The notes under the pieces: model-generated
The model's input: the letters and a program-made list of their open reading frames with translations, nothing else
Database searches by the model: none
What the model was told of the DNA's origin: nothing
Source: Paractinoplanes durhamensis
Lineage (GTDB): Bacteria > Actinomycetota > Actinomycetes > Mycobacteriales > Micromonosporaceae
Reading direction: 5' to 3'
Length of the DNA: 40,732 bases
NCBI RefSeq assembly: GCF_016862175.1
Contig: NZ_BOML01000098.1
Location: 1 to 40,732 of the forward strand
Shown: positions 22,002 to 30,550 of the stretch, piece by piece
Layout of the letters: each line of letters begins with the position of its first letter
Position numbering within the stretch: the first letter of the stretch is position 1
Program-made: the position numbers and the translations under genes

Positions 22002-23690
22002 TCAAATGGTCTCGACCTCGACCGGCAGCTCGTCCGCGGCCGCGTACTCCACGGCCGCCTTGACCAGGCCGTCGAAGAGCGGATGCGGCCGGGTCGGGCG
22101 GCTCTTCAGCTCCGGGTGGGCCTGGGTGGCCACGAAGTAGGGGTGCGTCTCCTTGCCGAGCTCGATGAACTCGACCAGGCGGCCGTCCGGCGAGGTGCCG
22201 GAGAAGACCAGACCGGCCTGGGTCAGCTTGTCCCGGTAGTCGTTGTTGACCTCGTAGCGGTGCCGGTGCCGCTCGGAGATCTCGGTCGCCCCGCCGTACA
22301 CGCCGGAGACCACCGAACCCTCGGTCAGCGCCGCCGGGTAGGCACCGAGGCGCATGGTGCCGCCCAGGTCGCCCTTGCCGGCCACGATGTCCTGCTGATC
22401 GGCCATCGTGGAGATCACCGGGTACGGTGCGCGCTCGTCGAACTCGAGCGAGTTGGCCCCGGTCAGACCGGCCATGTTGCGGGCCGCGTCGATGGTCATG
22501 CACTGCAGGCCCAGGCACAGGCCGAGGATCGGGATCTGGTGCTCCCGGGCGTACTTCGAAGTGTTGACCTTGCCTTCGATGCCGCGCACGCCGAACCCGC
22601 CGGGGATGACGATGCCGTCGACGCCCTTGAGGGCGACGGCCGCGCCGGCCATCGTCTCGCAGTCGTCGCTCGGCACCCAGCGCAGCTGGATCTTGACGTT
22701 GTTGGCGAAACCGGCGGCGCGGATGGCCTCGCTCACCGACAGGTACGCGTCGGGCAGGTCGACATACTTGCCGACCAGCGCGACCGTGATGGTGCGCTTC
22801 GGGTGGTGCACCCGGTGCAGCAGGTCGTCCCAGGTCGCCCAGTCGACGTCGCGGAACGAAAGACCGAGACGACGCACGACGTACGCGTCAAGGCCTTCGC
22901 GGTGCAGCACCTTGGGGATGTCGTAGATGCTCGGCGCGTCCGGGCAGGCGATGACGGCCTCGCGGTCGACGTCGCAGTAGAGCGCGAGCTTGTGCTTGAG
23001 CTTCTCCGGGATCTCCCGGTCGCTGCGGCAGATCAGCGCGTCCGGCTGGATACCGATGTTGCGCAGCGCCGCCACCGAGTGCTGGGTCGGCTTGGTCTTC
23101 AGCTCGCCCGACGGCGCCAGGTAGGGCACCAGCGAGACGTGCAGGTAGAAGACGTGGTCGCGGCCGACCTCGTGCCGCACCTGACGGATCGCCTCGAGGA
23201 ACGGCAGCGACTCCATGTCGCCGACCGTGCCGCCGACCTCGGTGATCACGACATCCGGGACCCGGCCGGACTCGTCCGGGTCGGCCATCGCGAAGATCCG
23301 GCTCTTGATCTCGTTCGTGATGTGCGGGATCACCTGAACGGTGTCGCCCAGATATTCCCCGCGCCGCTCGCGGGCGATGACCGCCGAGTAGACCTGCCCG
23401 GTGGTCACGTTCGCCTTGCCGGACAGCGACCGGTCGAGGAACCGCTCGTAGTGGCCGACGTCGAGGTCGGTCTCCGCGCCGTCGTCGGTGACGAACACCT
23501 CACCGTGCTGGAAGGGGTTCATCGTGCCGGGATCGACGTTCAGGTAGGGGTCGAGCTTCTGCATGACGACCCGCAGTCCGCGCGCGGTCAGAAGATTGCC
23601 GAGGCTGGAGGCGGTGAGGCCCTTGCCCAGCGAGGAGGCAACGCCCCCGGTGACGAAGATGTGCCGCGTGTCGCGCACTGATGAGGCCAA
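22002..23690 (-). CDS. pyrG: CTP synthase
   Basis: Glutamine-dependent CTP synthase of 562 residues, last step of pyrimidine ribonucleotide synthesis. The synthetase domain starts with RHIFVTGGVASSLGKGLTAS and has KLDPYLNVDPGTMNPFQHGE; the class I glutamine amidotransferase domain has the nucleophile Cys in LGLCLGLQCM and the His-Pro-Glu of AHPEL. The start is taken as the TTG at 23690, which has GGAG 6 nt upstream; a GTG at 23678 and an upstream GTG at 23762 are alternatives. The 121 nt upstream separate it from the membrane protein gene and include TACGGT at 23766-23761, a possible -10. Confidence 0.96.
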   Translation of the reverse strand: MASSVRDTRHIFVTGGVASSLGKGLTASSLGNLLTARGLRVVMQKLDPYLNVDPGTMNPFQHGEVFVTDDGAETDLDVGHYERFLDRSLSGKANVTTGQVYSAVIARERRGEYLGDTVQVIPHITNEIKSRIFAMADPDESGRVPDVVITEVGGTVGDMESLPFLEAIRQVRHEVGRDHVFYLHVSLVPYLAPSGELKTKPTQHSVAALRNIGIQPDALICRSDREIPEKLKHKLALYCDVDREAVIACPDAPSIYDIPKVLHREGLDAYVVRRLGLSFRDVDWATWDDLLHRVHHPKRTITVALVGKYVDLPDAYLSVSEAIRAAGFANNVKIQLRWVPSDDCETMAGAAVALKGVDGIVIPGGFGVRGIEGKVNTSKYAREHQIPILGLCLGLQCMTIDAARNMAGLTGANSLEFDERAPYPVISTMADQQDIVAGKGDLGGTMRLGAYPAALTEGSVVSGVYGGATEISERHRHRYEVNNDYRDKLTQAGLVFSGTSPDGRLVEFIELGKETHPYFVATQAHPELKSRPTRPHPLFDGLVKAAVEYAAADELPVEVETI

Positions 23691-23811
23691 CGCCCGCTCC
23701 CGTGGGTTGTCTGTAGATCCGACATGCAGACCGGAGCCTGGGCCCCATCCACGGGAGTCCACCGTAACACCTACGAACGGCGGCGCACGTTCGGGCTGGT
23801 CGCGACGCGTG

Positions 23812-26031
23812 TCAGCGTGCCGCTAAATGATCTTCGTCGGATTTGCGCAGGGCCGGGCCGCCCGGGCCGTCGGTCTCGCCGTCCGGGCGGGTGCGGTCGG
23901 CGGCGTGCAGCAGGACCCGCAGCGCGGTCAGCACTGCGGCGGGCACCACGAACGCGGCGGCCGCGCCGGCCACGGTCAGCGCCGACCCGCCCAGGACCCC
24001 GGCGATCAGGGTGGCGACGGTGGTGCCGGCCATCGCCCCGCGAATCGCCGGATGCAGCCCGAACAGCCGGTTCAGGCCGCCCCAGGGCGAGTACTGACAG
24101 AAGGCGAGCATGAGTACGCCGATCAGCGCCAGGATCGTCAGCGGGCTGCCCAGCAGGGTTTCCCCGTTGGCCGCGGCGGCGCGCTGCATGGCCGGGCCGC
24201 CGGTGCCGCCGGCCAGCTCGGTCAGGAACCGGCCCAGGCTGCCCTGTTCGAGCTCGGGACGGCGCAGGTCCATCACCGCGAACCCGATGGTGACGCCCAG
24301 CCCGGCCAGGGCCGCCCAGGCGAACCGCGGGAAGGTGAGCCAGCCGCCGGTGCTGATCGCGGCGGCCACGCACACCCCGGCGGTGACCGCGATCGCGCCG
24401 ACCGGGTCGGCGCCCAGGTAGGGGCTGCCGACCATGACCACGCCGACCCCGCCGAGCAGCACCACGATCACCGGCCGCCAGGTCTTGGTGACCCACTGGG
24501 CGAGGCTGCCGGCCAGCAGGAGCAGCCCGGCCACGAAGACGCCGAGACCGACACCACCGACGCCCGCGTACCGGGCGCCGGTGCTGGCCGAGTAGCCGGC
24601 CACGCCGTTGAGCTGAAGCTGGGCGCCGGTGAGCAGGTCGAGGCCGATCACGATGGCGCCGATCAGGGCGATCGCGACCATCGGCCACAGCGTGCGCCGG
24701 TAGCGGGGAGCGATCCGCACCAGGACCGTGCCGACGATCGTCAGCGCCCCGGTGACCAGCCCGAACACCCAGGCCGGATGGTCCGCCCGCCACCACGGTG
24801 AGGCGTCGGCGAGCAGCGCGGCCGGGATGGCCAGGGCGGCCGCGATCAGCGCCAGCTCCAGGGCCGCGACGACCCGGGCCGAGGGCAGCGCCGGCCCCTT
24901 GGGACCGCTGTGCCGGCGGGCGCGCACCATCACCGGCACGACCAGCCCGTAGAGCACGACCAGCAGGATGGCCAGCACGGTGAAGAAGATCGAGGCGACA
25001 CCGCTCTGCGCGGTGGCCCGTCTGTCGGCGTTGTGGGTGCCCTGGACGGCGTCGGCGACGTCGGCGGGCTTGCCGGGCGCGACGGTGGCCGACCGGCCGG
25101 CGAACAGCTTGTCCGGCGACGTCTTGCCGAGCGCGGTGAGCGCGGTCGGGGCGAGGTCGATCAGCTGCAGGTAGCCGTCCCGGCCGGTGCCGGTCGAGGT
25201 GAGCCAGCCGCCGTTCCAGCCCTCCCCCTCGGCGATCGCCACGTGCAGCCGGTTGCCCCGGTCGGTGTCGGACACGCCCGCCACCATCAGCAGCGACCGG
25301 GCGGGGCGGGCGGCGACGACCCGGGCGAGGGTGGCGTCGGCCTTGGCGACCGCGGCCGTGCGGGCCGGGCCGGACCCGCTGATCGTGCCGAGGTCGACGA
25401 AGCTCAGGATGCAGTCGGAGAGCAGGCTCTTGGGGTCGGCCGGCAGTTCGGCCTGGTACTGGTCGACCCGGCCGAACGGCCGGGCGGCGGCCACGGCCGC
25501 GCCGGCGCCGACCGCGACCGTGCAGCGCACCGACTCGGCGAGCGAGCCCGGCACCGCGCCGTAGGCCAACTTGTCCTGGTTGTCGCGGACGATGTTGCGC
25601 TGGTTGGTGATGTTGGCGCCGATCGCGTCCGGCTGGGTCAGCTCGGGGACGGGCGCGTCGCAACCACCGGTCGCCGGCCGCGGGTAGGCGGCGTAGTTGC
25701 CGGCGCCGAGCGTCAGCCAGCCGTCGGCCGGGCAGGTGGTGCGCTGCGCCGAGCGCACCGACAGCCAGCCGATCGAGCCCTTGCTGGCCTCCTGCCACAA
25801 CGCCGGGGTGGTCTGCGGGTCGAGGTCGTCCCAGCGCAGCCCGGCCGCGCCGGCCACGATCACGTAGTCGACGGTGCCCTGCGGCGCCTTGGTGGCCGGC
25901 CGGACGGTCAGGCCGACCAGGCTCGCCGCGACGGCCAGCAGCACCATCGCGTACGGGACCCAGGTCGCGGCCCGCCGGCCCGGTGACGTGTCGAAGGGCC
26001 GGACCCGGCGGAGCCGGTCGAGGGCCCTCAC
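23812..26031 (-). CDS. Large membrane protein with alkaline-phosphatase-like ectodomain
   Basis: Protein of 739 residues. A first membrane segment (about 24-44) is followed by an outside domain to about residue 340 that resembles the alkaline phosphatase/sulfatase fold: VDYVIVAGAAGLRWDDLDPQ, TCPADGWLTLGAGN, GVSDTDRG and DLAPTALTALG occur in the usual order. The first metal-site Asp of the usual GxDG strand is Ala (AGAAGL), so activity is doubtful. From about 344 on there are roughly ten membrane segments. The GTG at 26031 overlaps the upstream glycosyltransferase stop by 4 nt (GTGA), so they are coupled. It ends the envelope gene set just before pyrG. The function is unknown; a role in surface-polymer modification is inferred. 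Confidence 0.8.
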   Translation of the reverse strand: MRALDRLRRVRPFDTSPGRRAATWVPYAMVLLAVAASLVGLTVRPATKAPQGTVDYVIVAGAAGLRWDDLDPQTTPALWQEASKGSIGWLSVRSAQRTTCPADGWLTLGAGNYAAYPRPATGGCDAPVPELTQPDAIGANITNQRNIVRDNQDKLAYGAVPGSLAESVRCTVAVGAGAAVAAARPFGRVDQYQAELPADPKSLLSDCILSFVDLGTISGSGPARTAAVAKADATLARVVAARPARSLLMVAGVSDTDRGNRLHVAIAEGEGWNGGWLTSTGTGRDGYLQLIDLAPTALTALGKTSPDKLFAGRSATVAPGKPADVADAVQGTHNADRRATAQSGVASIFFTVLAILLVVLYGLVVPVMVRARRHSGPKGPALPSARVVAALELALIAAALAIPAALLADASPWWRADHPAWVFGLVTGALTIVGTVLVRIAPRYRRTLWPMVAIALIGAIVIGLDLLTGAQLQLNGVAGYSASTGARYAGVGGVGLGVFVAGLLLLAGSLAQWVTKTWRPVIVVLLGGVGVVMVGSPYLGADPVGAIAVTAGVCVAAAISTGGWLTFPRFAWAALAGLGVTIGFAVMDLRRPELEQGSLGRFLTELAGGTGGPAMQRAAAANGETLLGSPLTILALIGVLMLAFCQYSPWGGLNRLFGLHPAIRGAMAGTTVATLIAGVLGGSALTVAGAAAAFVVPAAVLTALRVLLHAADRTRPDGETDGPGGPALRKSDEDHLAAR

Positions 26032-27137
26032 CCGTGCGCCGTCACTTCGGCGTACGCGGCGCGGACGGCGGTCACCGTGTCGGCCTCGGTGGGCCAGGTC
26101 GCGGCCTGCTCCAGGCCGCGCTCCCGATAGTCGGCGCGCTTCTGCGGATCGGCCAGCAGCTCACGGACGGCGTTGTCGAGCGCGTCCACGTCGCCGGGCG
26201 GGATCAGCACGGCCGCGTCGTCGACCAGGCCGGGCACCCCGCCCACGGCGGTGGCGACCAACGGGACGCCCGCGGTCAGCGCCTCCTGGGTGAACAGCTG
26301 CCGGGCCTCCCAGTCGCTGGTGACCACGGCCAGGTCGGCCCCGGCGAGCAGGTCGGGCACGTCGGTGCGGTGCCCGAGCAGGTAGAACGGGGCGTGCCGC
26401 TCGGACGAGCGCTGCGCGAGGGACATGTAGCTGGGGCCGGAGCCGGCCACCACGACGACCGGCGCCGGGTTGAGGTCGCGCCATCGGGCGGCGGCGTCGA
26501 CGAGCAGGTCGTAGCGCTTCTGCGGGTGCAGCCGGCCGACCGTGAGGATCAGCGGGGTGTCGGCCTTGAGGCGGAACTCGGCCCGGACCGCGGAGCGGGA
26601 GCGCCTGGCCGGTTTGAGCGTCGGGGCGGCGACCGCGCCGAGGCGGGCGTTGCGGGCGCCGACCGCGAGCGCCCGGGCGACCAGGTCGTCGGAGGCGCCG
26701 AGGGTGAGCGTGGCGTTGCGCGCCACGATCCGCTCGACCAGCGCGGACGCCTGGCCGCGCAGGCCCTTGGCGAGGACGGCGTTGTGCCAGGTGACGACGA
26801 GCGGGACGCCGGGCCGGGCCAGGCCGGCCACGAAGCCGGCCCGCAGCCCGTGCGCGTGCACCACGTCGACCGGGCGGCTGGTCAGGGCGGACTTGAGCTG
26901 CCGGACCGCGCCGGCGTCCTGGGCGCCCGGGTTGGCCGGGATCTCCACCGGGAGGAACGTGGCCCCGCCCGCGGTGAAGCCGAACAGCTCGTCGGTGGCG
27001 GCCGGCCCGCAGACCAGCACCTCGCAGCCGGCCGCGCGCAGGCCCCGGGCGAGCGACGCGACGTGCTGCCCGATCCCGCCGGTGCTGGAGGCCAGCACCA
27101 GCGCCACCGAACCACGCCAGCCGTCGTCCTCGATCAC
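26028..27137 (-). CDS. Glycosyltransferase family 4
   Basis: GT4 enzyme (GT-B fold) of 369 residues. The N-terminal domain has STGGIGQHVASLARGL, a sugar-acceptor loop, and VVHAHGLRAGF; the C-terminal domain starts with LTVGRLHPQKRYDLL at about 198-212 and has the nucleotide-sugar EX7E motif at E277 and E285 (SDWEARQLFTQEAL). It adds a sugar from a nucleotide donor, probably on the inner membrane face. The GTG at 27137 follows GGAGGGG by 6 nt. It lies 13 nt from the murJ-like stop upstream and overlaps the next gene by 4 nt, so all three form one operon. Confidence 0.9.
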   Translation of the reverse strand: MIEDDGWRGSVALVLASSTGGIGQHVASLARGLRAAGCEVLVCGPAATDELFGFTAGGATFLPVEIPANPGAQDAGAVRQLKSALTSRPVDVVHAHGLRAGFVAGLARPGVPLVVTWHNAVLAKGLRGQASALVERIVARNATLTLGASDDLVARALAVGARNARLGAVAAPTLKPARRSRSAVRAEFRLKADTPLILTVGRLHPQKRYDLLVDAAARWRDLNPAPVVVVAGSGPSYMSLAQRSSERHAPFYLLGHRTDVPDLLAGADLAVVTSDWEARQLFTQEALTAGVPLVATAVGGVPGLVDDAAVLIPPGDVDALDNAVRELLADPQKRADYRERGLEQAATWPTEADTVTAVRAAYAEVTAHG

Positions 27138-27150
27138 TTGCGCCCCTCCA

Positions 27151-28737
27151 TCACGTGCTTACCTTTCGACGGCCGCGTAATCCGCGCAGGCGGCGGGTGA
27201 TCGGCGCGAGGTCGCGCCGGGCCGCCGGGTAGGCCACCGCGGCGAACACGACCAGGACCGTGAGACCGCCGGCCACGCCCTGCACCAGGCTGCCGCCAAC
27301 GGTGGGTCGTGCGCCCACCAAGTGTCCGATTCCGGCCACGACTCCCCAGCCGGCCAGGGCCGCCGCGCCCGCGGCAACGATACCGACGACGGTGGCGCGG
27401 CCGAGCCCCGCCAGGGCTGCCGCGCCCGCGTGCCGGCGCACGGCCAGCACCAGCAGGACGCCGATCACGGTCATCGCGACCGCGTTGGCCAGGCCGAGCG
27501 CGAGCACCTGCCGCTGCTCGCCGAGCTCGGACAGGGCCAGCGCGGTGATCGCGCCGACCACCCAGCCGGCCGCGGTGCAGGCGGCCGCGGCCGCGGTGGC
27601 GCCGCGCGCGTAGAGAGCGCGGGAGAGCAACGCGAACAGCGCGTAGCCGAACAGGCCCGGCGCGAACCCGGCGATGCCGGACGAGGCCGGTCCGGCGTTG
27701 ATCAGGTAGGCGGCCGGCCCGGCCAGGGCGGCGAGGGCGGCCGCGCCGAGCCCGGCCGCGAGCGTCACGGTGCGCGCGGTGGCCGACAGCGACGCCCGGT
27801 AGGCCTCCTCGTCGCCCCGGGCGGCGGTCGCCGACAGGGTCGGGTAGACCGCGGTGGCCAGCGGCACCGCCAGGACCGCCCAGGGCAGCAGGAAGATGGT
27901 CTGCGCCGCGGTGTAGAGGGTGAGCCCGCGGTCCGCGGTGAGCGCGATCGCCACGATGGTGAGCAGCTGCTGCGAGCCGACGGTGACCGCGCCGGCCCAG
28001 CCGAGCCGGACCGCCTGCCGGCCCTCGTCGCCCGGGAAGTGCAGCGCCGGCCGCAGCCGCAGGTGGAGCCGGCGCAGCGGGATGAACAGGCAGAGGGCGA
28101 GCACCACGACGCCGAGGGTGGTGCCGGCCGACAGGGTGAGCTCACCGGTGCGGGTGAGCCCGCCGAAGTCGGTCTCCGTGCCGTCGACGGCCGCGTAGCT
28201 GAGGTAGGCGGTCATCACGGTGACGCTCGACAGCAGCGGCGCGATCACCGGCCACGCGAACCGGTGGTGGGCCTGGAGCACGCCGGTGAGCACGATCCCG
28301 ATCCCGTAGAGCGGCAGCTGCGGCGCGAAGACCCGCAGCATGCTCGCCGCGGTCGCCTGATGGTCGGCCGGCACGTGCGGCAGCAGCCCGGCGATCGGCC
28401 CGGCCAGCAGCGCGACCAGCACGGCGAGCGGGACGAGCAGCACCAGCACCCAGGTGAGCAGGGCCGACGCGACCGCGCCGACCCGCTCGCGGTCCCCGGC
28501 CGCCACGTGCCCGGCCAGCAGCGGCACCACGAGGCTGGCCAGGGCGCCACCGGCGACCAGCTCGAAGACGATGTTCGGGATGGTGTTGGCGGCGTTGTAG
28601 ATGTCGGCGAGGTTGCCGTGCCCGACCGTGTGCAGGAAGACGAAGGTGCGGGCGAAACCGGCGATCCGGGCCACCACCGTGAGGACGGTGATCAGCGCCG
28701 CGGCGCCGGCGATCTTCCGCGCGGAGCCAGTGGTCAC
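27151..28737 (-). CDS. murJ: MurJ/MviN-family lipid-linked glycan flippase
   Basis: Polytopic membrane protein of 528 residues with about 14 hydrophobic segments, of the MurJ/MviN branch of the MOP exporters. The N-terminus SARKIAGAAALITVLTVVARIAGFARTFVF and the ADIYNAANTIPNIVFELVAGGAL motif are diagnostic. Such proteins flip lipid II or related lipid-linked sugars across the membrane. Main actinobacterial MurJ genes usually lie elsewhere, so this may be a second, dedicated homologue. The GTG at 28737 overlaps the stop of the MraY-like gene by 4 nt (GTGA); an upstream start in the same frame is unnecessary. The C-terminus is a basic tail, not the kinase-like domain seen in mycobacterial MviN. 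Confidence 0.9.
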   Translation of the reverse strand: MTTGSARKIAGAAALITVLTVVARIAGFARTFVFLHTVGHGNLADIYNAANTIPNIVFELVAGGALASLVVPLLAGHVAAGDRERVGAVASALLTWVLVLLVPLAVLVALLAGPIAGLLPHVPADHQATAASMLRVFAPQLPLYGIGIVLTGVLQAHHRFAWPVIAPLLSSVTVMTAYLSYAAVDGTETDFGGLTRTGELTLSAGTTLGVVVLALCLFIPLRRLHLRLRPALHFPGDEGRQAVRLGWAGAVTVGSQQLLTIVAIALTADRGLTLYTAAQTIFLLPWAVLAVPLATAVYPTLSATAARGDEEAYRASLSATARTVTLAAGLGAAALAALAGPAAYLINAGPASSGIAGFAPGLFGYALFALLSRALYARGATAAAAACTAAGWVVGAITALALSELGEQRQVLALGLANAVAMTVIGVLLVLAVRRHAGAAALAGLGRATVVGIVAAGAAALAGWGVVAGIGHLVGARPTVGGSLVQGVAGGLTVLVVFAAVAYPAARRDLAPITRRLRGLRGRRKVST

Positions 28738-29573
28738 GCGGACGGCGGGCGGCGGCCCAGCTCGTCCACGTGGCGCAGCCACGGGGTGTCGTTGATGACC
28801 TTGGTGAAGCTGACCTTCTCGCTGGCGGCGGTGAGCGCGGCCAGCCCGGCGAGGGCCAGGAACCGTCCGGCCGTGCCGGTACGCGTCACCAGGGCCACGC
28901 CGAGCAGCGCACCGAGCGAGTTCGCCCCGGCGTCGCCCAGCATGATCTCCTCGCCGAGGTCGTCGGGCAGCAGCGCGGCGCTCGCGCCGAGCGTGCCGGC
29001 CGCCACTCCGCCGCCGCGGCCGAGGGCCAGCGGTGCGCCGATCGCGACGCCGGCCTTGATCGCCCGGCCGGGCCGCAGGTCGAGCAGGTTGACGACGTTG
29101 GCCATCCCGGCGATCACCCCGGCGCCGAGCAGCACGTCGGTGGTCCGGCCGAGGAAGCCGGTGCGGCGGCTGCCGATCAGGGCGGAGGCGACCAGCCCGG
29201 CCGCGCCGACCCCGGCGATCTTGACGAGGCCGCTGGTGACCTGACCCTCGCGCAGCGCACCGAGGTGCCCGGCGAAGCCCTTCAGGGCCTTCTGCTCGGG
29301 CCGGTTGCCGGCGACGTCGTCGTAGAGCCCGACCGCGCCGGAGACGACCCCGGCGGTGATCGCGGCCGCCGACGTGCGGACATCACGGGCGCCGAGCGCG
29401 GCACCGGCGCTGGCGCCGAGGGCGAGCGCGGGACCGCCGGCCAGCGTGACCGTGCGGCCGTGGAAGTTGGTGCGCTCCAGCGCCGAGGCGTGCGGGTCGC
29501 GCCGGATCCAGGCGAGTGCGCCGCGGGCGACGGACGCACCGACGCCGAAGGACCTGAGGACTCCTGTGGCCAT
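28734..29573 (-). CDS. MraY/WecA-like phospho-sugar transferase homologue
   Basis: Membrane protein of 279 residues related to the polyprenyl-phosphate hexose-1-phosphate transferases. The order of motifs is kept: FHGRTVTLAGGP near 38-48, GLYDDVAGN with D85-D86, NVVNLLDLRPGRA at 159-171 in place of the canonical NxxNxxDGxDGLA, and GDAGANSLGALLG at 213-225. About eight hydrophobic segments fit the fold. It should load a sugar phosphate on undecaprenyl phosphate, or be a divergent relative. The ATG at 29573 is 20 nt after the steB stop; its stop overlaps murJ. This pairing suggests it makes the lipid substrate that the MurJ homologue flips. Confidence 0.8.
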   Translation of the reverse strand: MATGVLRSFGVGASVARGALAWIRRDPHASALERTNFHGRTVTLAGGPALALGASAGAALGARDVRTSAAAITAGVVSGAVGLYDDVAGNRPEQKALKGFAGHLGALREGQVTSGLVKIAGVGAAGLVASALIGSRRTGFLGRTTDVLLGAGVIAGMANVVNLLDLRPGRAIKAGVAIGAPLALGRGGGVAAGTLGASAALLPDDLGEEIMLGDAGANSLGALLGVALVTRTGTAGRFLALAGLAALTAASEKVSFTKVINDTPWLRHVDELGRRPPSA

Positions 29574-29593
29574 GGCTCGGAAGTCTAGAGCCT

Positions 29594-30532
29594 CTAGCTC
29601 TCGGCCTTCGGCACCAGGGAGGAGGCGCCGGCGGCCAGGCCGTACTGGCCGATCTTGCCCTGCACGACCCGCTCGGCGGTGACCATCGCGGTCGCGACCT
29701 GACCCTGCACGGTGCTCGCGTTGTCCACCGTGGAGATCTCCTTGACCAGCGTCGGGTCGCCGCGGACGGCCGAGACGAGGTTGCCGTCGCCGACCCCGAA
29801 CCCGGCCACCACCAGCGGCTTCACCTTGTGGAACTGGTCGGTCATGGTGACCATCGACGTGCCCTTCTTGGCCGCGTCCTTGTCGGTGTAGGGCTCGCCG
29901 GACACGATCACGGTGCCTTCGGCACCGCCGAGGGCACCCTTGTCGACCGAGATGTAGCTGCCCTTGGAGTACGCCGTGAGCACCGCCGTCACATCCGTGG
30001 TGGTCGGCTGCTGGGTGCCGGTGACGTGCAGCAGCAGCGTCGACGCGAGCTGCGCGCTGGCCGTCTCGACGCCGTCGCTGTTGAGCGGCAGACCCTCCAT
30101 CGTGATGCTCGGCTGCGACGACTGACCGGCCAGGTCGAGCAGCTCGATGTTCATGTTCGGGTCGAAGAACTTGTCCTGCACGGTGACCTTCGCGGTGACC
30201 GTGGCGCCGGCCACCTTCAGCATCGCGATCACGCCGTCCGCGTATTCACTCGTGCCGGGCAGCGCGATCACCGCGAGCTTGCGGTTGGCGAGCTTGTCGG
30301 CCAGGTAGAACGGCGCGATCTCGGTGGCGAAGTCCTGGTTCTTGTTGACCTCGTCGCGGTACTGGTTGATCTGGTCGCGCTTGTTGCCCAGGTCCTTGTT
30401 CAGCGCGGAGATCTGGTTCTTCAGGTTGTCGGCCACCGGCCCGTTGAGCGCGGCGGTGCCCACGACCAGGCCGATGGCCAGAGCCAGGAAGACCGCGGTG
30501 AGCGACACCACGTGGTACCGGAAGTTGATCAC
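29594..30532 (-). CDS. steB: SteB/MctB-family envelope protein (copper transporter family)
   Basis: Protein of 312 residues. It has one N-terminal membrane segment (MINFRYHVVSLTAVFLALAIG), a coiled-coil stretch at about 35-66 (NLKNQISALNKDLGNKRDQ) and a large outside domain. It belongs to the family of M. tuberculosis MctB (Rv1698), and of SteB, the Corynebacterium partner of SteA in cell separation. The signature HVVSLxAVFLALAxG is exact. The start is a GTG 18 nt after the steA stop, so steA and steB are co-transcribed. A role in septal peptidoglycan turnover is known for SteAB; the copper role of MctB may not apply here. Confidence 0.92.
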   Translation of the reverse strand: MINFRYHVVSLTAVFLALAIGLVVGTAALNGPVADNLKNQISALNKDLGNKRDQINQYRDEVNKNQDFATEIAPFYLADKLANRKLAVIALPGTSEYADGVIAMLKVAGATVTAKVTVQDKFFDPNMNIELLDLAGQSSQPSITMEGLPLNSDGVETASAQLASTLLLHVTGTQQPTTTDVTAVLTAYSKGSYISVDKGALGGAEGTVIVSGEPYTDKDAAKKGTSMVTMTDQFHKVKPLVVAGFGVGDGNLVSAVRGDPTLVKEISTVDNASTVQGQVATAMVTAERVVQGKIGQYGLAAGASSLVPKAES

Positions 30533-30550
30533 GACAAAGCCCCGAAACTG

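Noticed and set aside
23691..23811. Pyrimidine-responsive attenuator in the pyrG leader
   Set aside because: No clear terminator/antiterminator pair and no initial G-run of the Bacillus type is visible.
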